Part shown: in pieces, positions 41,628-49,463 of the stretch
Layout: each line of letters starts with the position of its first letter
Position numbering within the stretch: position 1 is the stretch's first letter
Assembly: GCF_900091555.1 (NCBI RefSeq)
Contig: NZ_FMCX01000007.1
Coordinates: forward strand, 1-64,000
Length of the DNA stretch: 64,000 bases
Direction: 5' to 3'
DNA from: Micromonospora mirobrigensis
GTDB taxonomy: Bacteria; Actinomycetota; Actinomycetes; Mycobacteriales; Micromonosporaceae
Translations under genes and position numbers: made by a program
Notes under the pieces: model-generated
What the model saw: only the letters and a program-made list of their open reading frames with translations
Told to the model about the DNA's origin: nothing
The model's database searches: none

Positions 41628-43118
41628 TCACTCCGGCCGGGCGGCCTTGGCCAGCTCGTCGTCGAGGGTGTGCACGTCCTCGGACTCGATGCTGGGCCGG
41701 TTGCCCTCGTACACGTCGGCGTTGGGCTTGACCACCCAGTAGAGCAGGCCGAGCCAGAGCGCGCCGAGCAGGATCGCGCCCATGAAGTCGGTGGGGTGGT
41801 GCATGCCCCGGTACATCCGGGAGGTGGCCACCCCGACCGGCATGATCACGGCCATCGCCACGAAGAGCCACCGCCACCAGCGGTCGGTCCGGGCGAAGAC
41901 GATGATCGCCATCGCCGTCCAGAGGCAGATGGTGGCCGCGATGTGCCCGGACGGGAAGGACGAGGTGGGCATCTGCCCGTCCAGGTTCTCCACCGGCGGG
42001 CGCGGCCGCTCGACCACCCGGGCGCTGGCGAGGAAGAGGCTCAGCTCGCCGAACATCGCCAGCACCACGAAGAGCACCGGGCGCCAGCGCCGCCAGATCG
42101 CCAGCACGATCGGGCAGAACACCAGCGAGACCAGCAGGATCGCGTGGGTGTCGCCGAACTTGCTCCACCACCAGCTCAGGTCGGTCAGCGGGTCGGTGTG
42201 CCGGTCGGCGAACCAGCGCGGCACCTCGGTGTCCAGGGTGTCGAAGAAGGTGCCCTTGGCGTGGTAGCTGACGAACATGCCGAAGCCGTAGAGCGCGCCG
42301 AAGACCAGCACCCAGCCGACCACCAGCTCGGCGATCGCGGACCGCGGGTGAGCCAGGACGCGCTCCTCGTCCGGGGCGGGGCTGATCTCGTGCCCGGCCT
42401 CCGGCTCCAGCCCTTCGGACAGCGGCGGCACGGTCCGCCCCCGCTCCCGCCGCCAGAGCCGGAAGGCGTACGCGGTGAGGGCGAGCCAGAGCGCGCCCAG
42501 CAGCCAGCCCGCCAGCACGTCGGAGACGAAGTGCACGCCCAGCGCGACCCGGGTCAGCCCGACCAGGGCCACCAGCACCGCGACGATGGCGATCGCCGGC
42601 CTGCGCCAGCGGGGCGCCATCGCCGGCAGGAAGACCAGCAGCAGCGCACCGTACGCGACGAACGAGCCGAGCGCGTGGCCGCTGGGGAAGCTGTTGCCCG
42701 GCGCGCTGGCCACCGGGACGTCCACCACCGGGCGCAGCCGGCCGACCAGGGCCTTCAGCGACGGGTCGAGGATCAGCCCGCCGACCCCGGTGATGATCAG
42801 GTAGACCGCCAGCCGGGACTGCCTGCGGATCAGCAGGCCGATCACCGCGATGGTGACCAGCCAGATCAGCACCGGCCGCCCACCCAGGTCGGTGACCGCC
42901 TGGAGCACGGTCACCAGGGCGTGGTGCGGCGACACCAGGCCGTTGAACCACTCGGCGATGCCGTGGTCCACGTCGTAGAGCGGGCCCCACTTGAATCTGA
43001 CCAGCATCAACAGCAGCCCGAAGGCCACCCCGACGGCGGCGATGCCGACCAGCCCGGCGACGCTGCGCTCGGCGAAATGCTCGAGCGGCTTGCGCCCCGA
43101 CTCCTTGACCGCGGTCAC
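41628..43118 (-). CDS. Double-domain PAP2 phosphatase
   Basis: 496 residues from GTG 43118 (AGGAGG 7 bp upstream). Two complete PAP2 domains lie in tandem. The first has K-A-L-V-G-R-L-R-P, S-F-P-S-G-H-A-L and the later G-V-H-F-V-S-D. The second has E-R-P-R-P, S-F-P-S-G-H-I-A-A-T and R-G-M-H-H-P-T-D. So two full acid phosphatase sites sit on about 12 helices. It probably dephosphorylates phosphatidate or undecaprenyl pyrophosphate, fitting the DAG kinase two genes upstream. The fusion is unusual in length for the family. Confidence 0.87.
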   Translation of the reverse strand: MTAVKESGRKPLEHFAERSVAGLVGIAAVGVAFGLLLMLVRFKWGPLYDVDHGIAEWFNGLVSPHHALVTVLQAVTDLGGRPVLIWLVTIAVIGLLIRRQSRLAVYLIITGVGGLILDPSLKALVGRLRPVVDVPVASAPGNSFPSGHALGSFVAYGALLLVFLPAMAPRWRRPAIAIVAVLVALVGLTRVALGVHFVSDVLAGWLLGALWLALTAYAFRLWRRERGRTVPPLSEGLEPEAGHEISPAPDEERVLAHPRSAIAELVVGWVLVFGALYGFGMFVSYHAKGTFFDTLDTEVPRWFADRHTDPLTDLSWWWSKFGDTHAILLVSLVFCPIVLAIWRRWRPVLFVVLAMFGELSLFLASARVVERPRPPVENLDGQMPTSSFPSGHIAATICLWTAMAIIVFARTDRWWRWLFVAMAVIMPVGVATSRMYRGMHHPTDFMGAILLGALWLGLLYWVVKPNADVYEGNRPSIESEDVHTLDDELAKAARPE

Positions 43119-43201
43119 CCCGCACCTCCTGTTTTGCGTCCCTGGCGAGCCGCGCTGTACCCGATTCGGACGGCGCGTACACCGGGGTACGGCGCGCCGG
43201 G

Positions 43202-44203
43202 TCAGAGCGCGGTCATCTCGCCGGTGTCCATCGCCTCGACCTGCTGGGCTTCCGGCTCCCACAGGTCGGGCTGGGCCGGCTGCGTGACGCCGATCCGCAT
43301 GGCCTCCAACTGGGCGCCGAACGCCAGGCCGCCGAAGAGCGCCATGCCGGTCAGGTTGGCCCAGAGCAGCAGCGCCATCATCCCGGTCAGCGCGCCGTAG
43401 GTCTGGCCGAAGCCGCCGCTGTACTTCACGTACGCGGCCAGCATCAGGCTGGCCAGCCACCACAGGACGGTGGCGATGCCGGCGCCGAAGAACAACCAGG
43501 ACAGCCCGGGCTGGTTGCGTCGGGGCGCGTGCCGGAACAGCACCGCCACGGCCAGCACGGTCAGCCCCAGGCTCAACGGCCAGCGGACCACGTCCCAGGT
43601 GACCTTGGCGACCGCGCCCCACTCGTAGTGGCGCTGCACCGACTCGCCCATGGCGTGCCCGCCGACCAGGATCAGGAAGCCGACCAGCGCGGGCAGGCCG
43701 GCGGTGACGGCGAGGATCGCGGCCCGCAGGTACTTCCACAGGGCGGGGCGGTCCCGCTCGACGCCGTAGATCCGGTTGGCGCCCCGTTCGATCTGGGCCA
43801 TCGTGGTGGTCAACGCCACCAGCCCGGTGATCAGACCGAGGGTCAGCGCCAGCTCACCGGCGTGCTCGGTGCGCTCGCCCGCGACGAGCAGGTCCTGCAC
43901 CACCTGCTCGCTCTGGCCGGGGGTGAGCGCCAGCACCGTGTCGGCGACGACCTGCCCGCCCTCCTCCACGCCCAGGTCGGTGATCAGACCGGTCAGCGCG
44001 ATCATGAAGGGCACCACGGCCAGGCAGAGCTGCAACGCGAACGCCCGCGAGTGGCTGAACCCGTCGCCGTAGCGGAACCGGACGAAGGCGTCGCGCAGCA
44101 GCTGCCAGCCCCCGTGCCGGCGCAGCGTACGCCAGGCGTCGTCGGCGGAGAGCTCGTCCTGCGCCATCAACCGGGTCTCGGGGACCAGCTTGGTGCTACT
44201 CAC
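43202..44203 (-). CDS. YihY/BrkB-family inner membrane protein
   Basis: 333 residues from GTG 44203. It has an N-terminal amphipathic part (W-Q-L-L-R-D-A-F-V-R-F), then six helices. Family marks are F-S-H-S-R-A-F-A-L-Q-L-C, G-L-V-A-L-T-T-T-M-A-Q-I-E-R-G-A-N-R-I-Y-G-V and Y-G-A-L-T-G-M-M-A-L-L-L-W. BrkB-like proteins are of uncertain function. The start overlaps the end of the DAG kinase gene by 8 bp, and AAGGAGG lies within that gene. Confidence 0.88.
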   Translation of the reverse strand: MSSTKLVPETRLMAQDELSADDAWRTLRRHGGWQLLRDAFVRFRYGDGFSHSRAFALQLCLAVVPFMIALTGLITDLGVEEGGQVVADTVLALTPGQSEQVVQDLLVAGERTEHAGELALTLGLITGLVALTTTMAQIERGANRIYGVERDRPALWKYLRAAILAVTAGLPALVGFLILVGGHAMGESVQRHYEWGAVAKVTWDVVRWPLSLGLTVLAVAVLFRHAPRRNQPGLSWLFFGAGIATVLWWLASLMLAAYVKYSGGFGQTYGALTGMMALLLWANLTGMALFGGLAFGAQLEAMRIGVTQPAQPDLWEPEAQQVEAMDTGEMTAL

Positions 44204-45203
44204 GCTGGGCCTCCTTGATCAGCCTCTCGCCCCGCTCCGCCGCCGCGTCGGCGTCCACCGACAGGTCCGGGTGCTGCTCGGGGCGCGGCACGCAGAGCCA
44301 GAGCGACTGCGGCTTGATCTCGGCGACCAGCGAGCGACCCGGTTCGATCAGGTCGCCGTCGAGCTGCCGGGGCTGGGCCCGGTTGCTGGTGATCTCGACC
44401 TTGCGGGCCCGGAGCACCTCCAACCGGGGCACGCTGCCGCGCCGACGGACCAGGGCCCAGCCCATCGCCGCCCACTGCCGGATGGTGCGCGGGGTGAGCA
44501 CGGCGACGTCCAGCCAGCCGTCGTCGGGCTCGGCGTCGGTGAGCAGGCGTACCCCGCCCTGGAGCCGGCCCACGTTGGCCACCAGCACCGACCTGGCGCG
44601 GCGGCGCACCGGCGGCTGGTCGTCGATCTTGATGGAGACCCGCATCGGCCGGTCCCGCAGGTGCTTGGCCGCGCCCACCACGTACGCCGGCCAGCCGATC
44701 CGCTTCTTGGTCGTCTCGGAGGTGGAGTCGAGCATCTGGGCGTCGAAGCCCATCCCCGCCATCACGGCGAAGCACTGGTCGTCGACCGCGCCCACGTCGA
44801 GCCGCCGCATGCCCCGTTCCACGGCGACCTCCAGCCCGGCGGCCAGGTCGTTGGAGAGGCCGAGGTTGGCGGCGAGCAGGTTCCCGGTGCCCTGCGGGAG
44901 GACGGCGAGCGCCGTGTCGGTGCCGGCGAGCGCGGTGACGCAGGCCATCACGGTGCCGTCGCCACCGCAGGCGAAGACGACCTCGGCGCCGGCCCTGACG
45001 GCCTCCTCGGTCTGGCCCCGGCCCGGGTCCTCGACGGTGGTCTCGTGCCAGGTCGGTGCGGGCCAGCCGGCTGCGGCGAGGGCGTCGTCCACCGTGCGAC
45101 GGAACTCGTCGAGATCGGTCACCTTCGAGGGGTTGACCACCACCGCCGAGCGCGGCGCGGGGTTGTCGGCGGTCACCGGACGCTTGTCATCTCCACCATC
45201 CAC
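44196..45203 (-). CDS. Diacylglycerol kinase-like lipid kinase
   Basis: 335 residues from GTG 45203. It has the DAGK catalytic pattern: V-V-V-N-P-S-K at the start, C-G-G-D-G-T-V-M at about 83-90, L-P-Q-G-T-G-N-L-L-A, and C-terminal D-G-D-L. It would phosphorylate diacylglycerol or a related lipid in the membrane. It is followed in operon fashion by BrkB, PAP2 and EEP genes. Earlier GTGs exist but fall outside the conserved start. Confidence 0.88.
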   Translation of the reverse strand: MDGGDDKRPVTADNPAPRSAVVVNPSKVTDLDEFRRTVDDALAAAGWPAPTWHETTVEDPGRGQTEEAVRAGAEVVFACGGDGTVMACVTALAGTDTALAVLPQGTGNLLAANLGLSNDLAAGLEVAVERGMRRLDVGAVDDQCFAVMAGMGFDAQMLDSTSETTKKRIGWPAYVVGAAKHLRDRPMRVSIKIDDQPPVRRRARSVLVANVGRLQGGVRLLTDAEPDDGWLDVAVLTPRTIRQWAAMGWALVRRRGSVPRLEVLRARKVEITSNRAQPRQLDGDLIEPGRSLVAEIKPQSLWLCVPRPEQHPDLSVDADAAAERGERLIKEAQRE

Positions 45204-45306
45204 GGCGCAAGTGTGCAGCAGATCCGCCCGGTCAGCGAGCCGACCGGGCGGGAGGTTGCATGGACCGCAAAGAGGTTTACCGCGGCGGCACGCTGGGCGG
45301 GGGCGG

Positions 45307-45888
45307 TCAGGCCGCCGTCCGCAGCGCCGCCTCGACCCGGCGGCGCAGGTCGGCCAGGTCCACTCCGGCCTCGGTGAGCACCAGCGCGCCCAGTCCGCCG
45401 CCCTCGCGGAGCAGCCCGAGCAGCAGGTGTTCGGTGCCGATGTGGCGGTGGCGCAGGGCGAGCGCCTCGCGCAGCGCCAACTCCAGGGACTTCTTCGCCC
45501 GTCCTGAGAAGGGCCCGCGGGCGGGCCGGCGCCGACCCCAGCGGCGACGGGGTGGTGGCGGCTCGCGAAGCGCGTCGGGGCCGAAGGACTCCTCGATCCG
45601 GGCCACGATGGCGGCCAGGTCGATGCCGATCTCACGGAGTGCAGCGGCGTCCGCCTCGGCGAGGCCGGCCCCGCCCCCGGCGGTGTGCCGCCGGATACGC
45701 CCGCGCAGGTCGTCCGCGTCGGCGCCGGCGTCGGCGAGCAGCCGGGTGGCCAGCGCGTCGCGGTCGGCGAGGATGCCGAGCAGCAGGTGCTCGGTGCCGA
45801 CCGGCCGGGCGGCGCCGTCGGCCCGGGCCTCCTCGACCGCCAGTCGGACGACCGTACGGGCCCGGTCGGTGAACCGTTCGAACATCAT
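45307..45888 (-). CDS. Double Clp N-terminal domain protein without ATPase
   Basis: 193 residues made of two Clp-N repeats. The first has F-T-D-R-A-R-T-V-V-R-L-A and G-T-E-H-L-L-L-G-I-L. The second has G-R-A-K-K-S-L-E-L-A-L-R-E-A and G-T-E-H-L-L-L-G-L-L. An Arg-rich linker separates them. There is no AAA+ module, so it cannot unfold proteins itself; it may bind substrates or adaptors of ClpC. It overlaps the upstream HTH gene by 4 bp. Confidence 0.87.
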   Translation of the reverse strand: MMFERFTDRARTVVRLAVEEARADGAARPVGTEHLLLGILADRDALATRLLADAGADADDLRGRIRRHTAGGGAGLAEADAAALREIGIDLAAIVARIEESFGPDALREPPPPRRRWGRRRPARGPFSGRAKKSLELALREALALRHRHIGTEHLLLGLLREGGGLGALVLTEAGVDLADLRRRVEAALRTAA

Positions 45889-46121
45889 TTCTCCCAGGTG
45901 CCTGGCACCGCCGGTCGCCCGGCGTGCTTCTTGTGGACCGCCTGCCGGCTGACCTCGAGCGCGTCGGCGATCTCCTGCCAGGACCAGCCCTGCCGTCGGG
46001 CGTTGTCCACCTGGACCACCTCCAGCCGTTCGAGGAGCCGGCGCAGGGCGAGCACCGCGCGGAGCCCGACCCGGGGGTCGGTGCTGCCGGCGTCCGCCGC
46101 GAGTTGCGTAGCCTGACTCAT
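45885..46121 (-). CDS. Small HTH regulator coupled to the Clp-N gene
   Basis: 78 residues from ATG 46121, 7 bp past a -10 box. One helix-turn-helix is clear in the second half: W-S-W-Q-E-I-A-D-A-L-E-V-S-R-Q-A-V-H-K-K-H. Upstream, two copies of GTCAAC-n4-GTTGAC overlap its promoter, so it is probably autorepressed. Such HTH/Clp-N pairs occur in other actinobacteria, but the biological role is not known to me. Confidence 0.82.
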   Translation of the reverse strand: MSQATQLAADAGSTDPRVGLRAVLALRRLLERLEVVQVDNARRQGWSWQEIADALEVSRQAVHKKHAGRPAVPGTWEK

Positions 46122-46170
46122 GCCTGTCAACTTACGTTGACAGGCCCCGCGTTGTCAACCCCGGTTGACG
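46122..46170 (-). promoter_or_regulatory. Promoter with twin palindromic operators for the HTH/Clp-N pair
   Basis: Two inverted repeats lie 28 bp apart centre to centre: CCTGTCAAC-n4-GTTGACAGG (46123-46144) and GTCAAC-n4-GTTGAC (46154-46169). The leftward promoter has -35 TTGACA inside the distal copy, an 18-bp spacer, -10 TAAGTT inside the proximal copy, and ATG 7 bp further on. Both boxes are therefore covered by the operators, and the mRNA should be leaderless. Confidence 0.75.
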
Positions 46171-46205
46171 CCCGTCGGCGACCTTTCCGGTGCTAGCGTC
46201 AGCCC

Positions 46206-46991
46206 GTGCGCCTGCACCGCCGCTCCGACCGGCCTCACCCGCAGACCCGGCGGCACGCCGTCGGCCGCATCGAGCTGGAGATCGTCGGGGCCACCGTGGT
46301 GGGCGACCGCTACCCGGCCAACTTCGACGTGCTGCACGTCGACCCGGAGCTGCCCTTCGCCGCGGTGATCGACGGCATGGGCTCCGGCGAGGGCAGCCGG
46401 CTGGCCGGCGCCACCACCGCCGCCAGCCTGGTGGGCCGGCTGCACGCCGACTGGCCCGAGGTGAACGCCCGGTCGCTGCGGGCCGCCGTCGTCGAGGCGC
46501 AGACCCGGGTACGCGCCGCCGGCGCCCCGCTGCACGAACTGACCGGCTGCACCCTCACCGCCCTGGTCGCCGAGCCGGACGGCGGGCAGGCGTGGATCGT
46601 GCAGCTCGGCGACTCGCGGGCCTACCGGCTGCGCGACGGGCTGCTGGAGCTGTTCACCGTCGACCACACGGCGGCCTGGCTGGGCCTGCTGCACGGCTGG
46701 TACGCGGCCGACTCCCCCGAGGCGGCCCGGGCCCGCTACCAGCTGCTGCGCTACGTCGGGCATCCCGAGTCACCGGACGCCGACCTGATCGCCACGCCGC
46801 TGCGCCCGGGCGACACCTGGCTGCTCTGCACCGACGGGGTCAGCGACCAGGTGGACTACCACCTGCTGCGCGAGTTCCTGGCGGACCCCCGGGCCGACCA
46901 GGGGGTCCGGGACCTGCTGCTCGCCACGCTCGACGACGGCGGTGACGACAACGCCACCGCCGTCGTGATCCGCGTGCACCGGACGGGGTGA
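46206..46991 (+). CDS. PP2C-family protein phosphatase
   Basis: 261 residues from GTG 46206. It has the metal-binding Asp in F-A-A-V-I-D-G-M-G-S-G-E-G (equivalent of the DGxG motif), G-C-T-L-T-A-L, Q-L-G-D-S-R-A-Y-R-L, L-C-T-D-G-V-S-D and the final D-D-N-A-T-A-V. It would dephosphorylate Ser/Thr-phosphorylated proteins. It stands alone, divergent from the HTH/Clp-N pair. Confidence 0.88.
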   Translation: MRLHRRSDRPHPQTRRHAVGRIELEIVGATVVGDRYPANFDVLHVDPELPFAAVIDGMGSGEGSRLAGATTAASLVGRLHADWPEVNARSLRAAVVEAQTRVRAAGAPLHELTGCTLTALVAEPDGGQAWIVQLGDSRAYRLRDGLLELFTVDHTAAWLGLLHGWYAADSPEAARARYQLLRYVGHPESPDADLIATPLRPGDTWLLCTDGVSDQVDYHLLREFLADPRADQGVRDLLLATLDDGGDDNATAVVIRVHRTG

Positions 46992-47010
46992 CCGGGAACA
47001 CCGTGACAGT

Positions 47011-47036
47011 CTGACAAACTGTGCAATCATTGTCAG
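47011..47036. promoter_or_regulatory. Candidate TetR operator
   Basis: CTGACAA and TTGTCAG arms, 12 bp apart, end 1 bp before the ATG at 47038. The position just ahead of the TetR start suggests autoregulation of the TetR/SDR pair. Confidence 0.55.
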
Positions 47037-47037
47037 C

Positions 47038-47601
47038 ATGTCAACGGACCGGCTGGACGCCATCCTCACCGCCGCGTACGAGTGCTTCACCCGGCACGGC
47101 ATCCGGCGCACGACGATGGACGACATCGCCGCCGCGGCCGGGATGTCCCGCCCGGCGGTCTACCAGTACGTCCGCAACAAGGACGACGCCTACCGGCGGC
47201 TCGCCGAGCGGCTCTTCGCCGCCTCGCTGGCGCAGGCCCGGGCCGCCGCCACGGCGTCCGACGAGTCCGTCACCCAGCGCCTCCAGGCCGTGCTGGGCGC
47301 GAAGCTGGAACTCACCCTCGGCCTGCATCGGGACAGTCGGCACGCCGCCGAACTGCTCGACGCCAGCGGCAAGCTCACCGGCGACCTCTCCGAGGCGTAC
47401 ACCCGGGAGCTGACCGACGTGGTGGCCGCCGCCCTGGCCGACACCGCCGGGCCGCGGGCCCACGCGGTGGCCGAGGTGCTGGTCGCGCTCACCCGCGGCC
47501 TGGAGGCCGACCTCACCGACCCCGACCTGCCCCGGCAGCGGCTGCGCGACGGCGTCGCGCTGCTCGTCGCCGGCCTCACCCGACCGGGAGACCCGTCATG
47601 A
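47038..47601 (+). CDS. TetR-family transcriptional regulator
   Basis: 187 residues with an N-terminal HTH: I-L-T-A-A-Y-E-C-F-T-R-H-G, R-R-T-T-M-D-D-I-A-A-A-A-G-M-S-R-P-A-V-Y-Q-Y-V-R-N-K-D. The rest is the helical ligand-binding domain. It overlaps the SDR gene by 4 bp (ATGA), so the two form an operon, and it probably controls both. The ligand is unknown. Confidence 0.9.
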   Translation: MSTDRLDAILTAAYECFTRHGIRRTTMDDIAAAAGMSRPAVYQYVRNKDDAYRRLAERLFAASLAQARAAATASDESVTQRLQAVLGAKLELTLGLHRDSRHAAELLDASGKLTGDLSEAYTRELTDVVAAALADTAGPRAHAVAEVLVALTRGLEADLTDPDLPRQRLRDGVALLVAGLTRPGDPS

Positions 47602-48422
47602 CCACCGTCCTGATCACCGGCACCTCCTCCGGCATCGGCCGGGCCACCGTCGCCCGGCTCGCCCGCCGCCCCGACCTCACCGTGTACGCCACCGCCCGCA
47701 AGGTCTCGGCGATCGCCGACCTGGCCGACACCGGCGCCCGGATCCTCCCCCTGGACGTCACCGACGAGGAGTCGATGCGCGCCGCCGTCGCCGCGATCGA
47801 GGCCGAGCACGGCCAGGTCGACGTGCTGGTCAACAACGCCGGCTACGGGGAGTACGGCCCGATCGAGGAGACCCCGATGGAGCGGGTCCGGGCCCAGTTC
47901 GAGACCAACGTCTTCGGGCTCAGCCGGCTCACCCAGCTCGTCCTGCCCGGGATGCGCCGGGCCGGCCGGGGCCGGATCGTCAACATCAGCTCGATGGGCG
48001 GCCGGCTGGTCTTCCCCGGCGGCGGCTACTACCACGCCAGCAAGTACGCGGTCGAGGCGATCTCCGACGCCCTGCGCCAGGAGGTGCGGCCGTTCGGCAT
48101 CGACGTGGCCATCGTCGAGCCCGGGCTGATCCGGACCGGCTTCGGCGCGGTCGCCAGCTCCTCCCTCGGCGCGGGGGCGGCCCCGGACGGCCCCTACCGC
48201 AAGATGGTCACCGCCGTCGACACCGCCATGGCCAAGTCGTACGAGAACCCGATGCTCGCCGCCACCCCGGACGCGGTGGCCCGGGTGATCGAGCACGCCG
48301 TCACCGCCCGCCGGCCGCGCACCCGCTACCTGGTCACCGCCGCCGCCCGGCTCATGGTGCACAGTCGCCGGCTCTTCGGCGCCCGGGCGTTCGACGCGGT
48401 GAACCGCCTCCAGTTCCGCTGA
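47598..48422 (+). CDS. SDR-family oxidoreductase
   Basis: 274 residues from ATG 47598. The cofactor site is T-G-T-S-S-G-I-G-R-A-T at 7-17, with N-N-A-G-Y-G, the catalytic Ser in I-S-S-M-G-G, and Y-Y-H-A-S-K. C-terminal features (I-V-E-P-G-L-I-R-T-G-F) resemble classical SDRs acting on retinol/steroid-like or ketone substrates. It is coupled to the TetR gene. Confidence 0.88.
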   Translation: MTTVLITGTSSGIGRATVARLARRPDLTVYATARKVSAIADLADTGARILPLDVTDEESMRAAVAAIEAEHGQVDVLVNNAGYGEYGPIEETPMERVRAQFETNVFGLSRLTQLVLPGMRRAGRGRIVNISSMGGRLVFPGGGYYHASKYAVEAISDALRQEVRPFGIDVAIVEPGLIRTGFGAVASSSLGAGAAPDGPYRKMVTAVDTAMAKSYENPMLAATPDAVARVIEHAVTARRPRTRYLVTAAARLMVHSRRLFGARAFDAVNRLQFR

Positions 48423-48513
48423 GCCGATCCCGCCCCACCACCCCGACACCGGCACTACGCTCGGTCACGACAGCGTGCCGTGCCGTGCCCGGCGTCGGGG
48501 AGGTGAGGGGCGG

Positions 48514-49338
48514 ATGACCACACCCGCCGACGCGTCGGTCGTGGCCGCGGTCGGCCCCGCCGAGGAGTCGATGCAGGTGGTCCGGCTGGCCGCCCGTGAG
48601 GCCGCCGCGCAGGGGCGGTCGTTGAGCCTGCTGCACGCCTTCAACTGGGAGGCGGCGTTCGACTCCCCCGGCGGGGTCACCCGGGCCGGGGCCGAGGACC
48701 TGATCGAACGGGCCGCCGCGGCAGCCAACGACGCCGAACCGGCGGTGCCGGTCAGTGGCGAGATCGTCGAGGGGTCACCGGTGCAGGCGCTGATCCGCCG
48801 CTCCGAGTCGGCGTACCTGGTCGCCCTCGGCGACGGCGGGATGGCCGGCTGCGGCGCCTGCGTACCGGCCGACGCCCCGGCGGTCCAGGTGGCCGCCCGG
48901 GCCGACTGCCCGGTGCTGGTGGTACGCCCGCAGCCACCGCCGGCGGGGCCGGTGCTGGTCGGGGTGGACGGCTCCGCCAGCTCGCGGACCGCCCTGGCCT
49001 TCGCCTTCGACTGCGCCGACCGGCGCTCCGCCCGGGTGCTCGCGATCCGGGTGCTGGAACCGGGCCGGCACGACGGCGAGCAGATGCTCGTCCAGGCGGT
49101 GGCCCGGGCCGCCCGGCGCCACCCGGCGGTGGCCGCCGAGTGCCACACCATCGAGGGTGACCCGGGCACCGTCCTGCTGGAGCAGTCCCGCTCCGTGCAA
49201 CTGGCCGTGGTCGGTGCGCGCGGCGACGAGCCGTGGCGCGGCATGCTCGGCGCGGTGAGCCAGTCCCTGCTCTACCACTCGCCCTGCCCCGTCATCGTCG
49301 TGCGTGGATCGGTTTCCGCGCCGCCGGACGGGGCATGA
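48514..49338 (+). CDS. Universal stress protein, two domains
   Basis: 274 residues from ATG 48514, with GGGGAGGTGAGGGG directly upstream. Two Usp domains are present. The second has V-L-V-G-V-D-G-S-A-S-S-R-T-A and a G-A-R-G-D-E-P-W-R-G-M-L-G-A-V-S-Q-S-L-L end. The first lacks a canonical ATP loop (G-D-G-G-M-A-G-C-G-A-C). It is the left end of the hypoxia-type gene block. In mycobacteria, tandem Usp proteins are typical DosR-regulon members. Confidence 0.87.
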   Translation: MTTPADASVVAAVGPAEESMQVVRLAAREAAAQGRSLSLLHAFNWEAAFDSPGGVTRAGAEDLIERAAAAANDAEPAVPVSGEIVEGSPVQALIRRSESAYLVALGDGGMAGCGACVPADAPAVQVAARADCPVLVVRPQPPPAGPVLVGVDGSASSRTALAFAFDCADRRSARVLAIRVLEPGRHDGEQMLVQAVARAARRHPAVAAECHTIEGDPGTVLLEQSRSVQLAVVGARGDEPWRGMLGAVSQSLLYHSPCPVIVVRGSVSAPPDGA

Positions 49339-49352
49339 CGCCCTCGAGGGCC

Positions 49353-49367
49353 GGGACCAACGGCCCT
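49353..49367 (+). promoter_or_regulatory. DosR-like box upstream of phosphoketolase
   Basis: GGGACCAACGGCCCT matches the mycobacterial DosR/DevR half-sites (GGGAC...GGCCC). It ends 96 bp before the phosphoketolase ATG. Three more such boxes occur in the same gene block. Confidence 0.65.
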
Positions 49368-49463
49368 GATCATCGTGCGACGCCACCGGCGAAGCTGGAC
49401 CGGCCCGGCCGAACTGGCGCTTCCGGGTGCAGAAAACCCCGACCCGCGAGAGGCTAATGCAGC

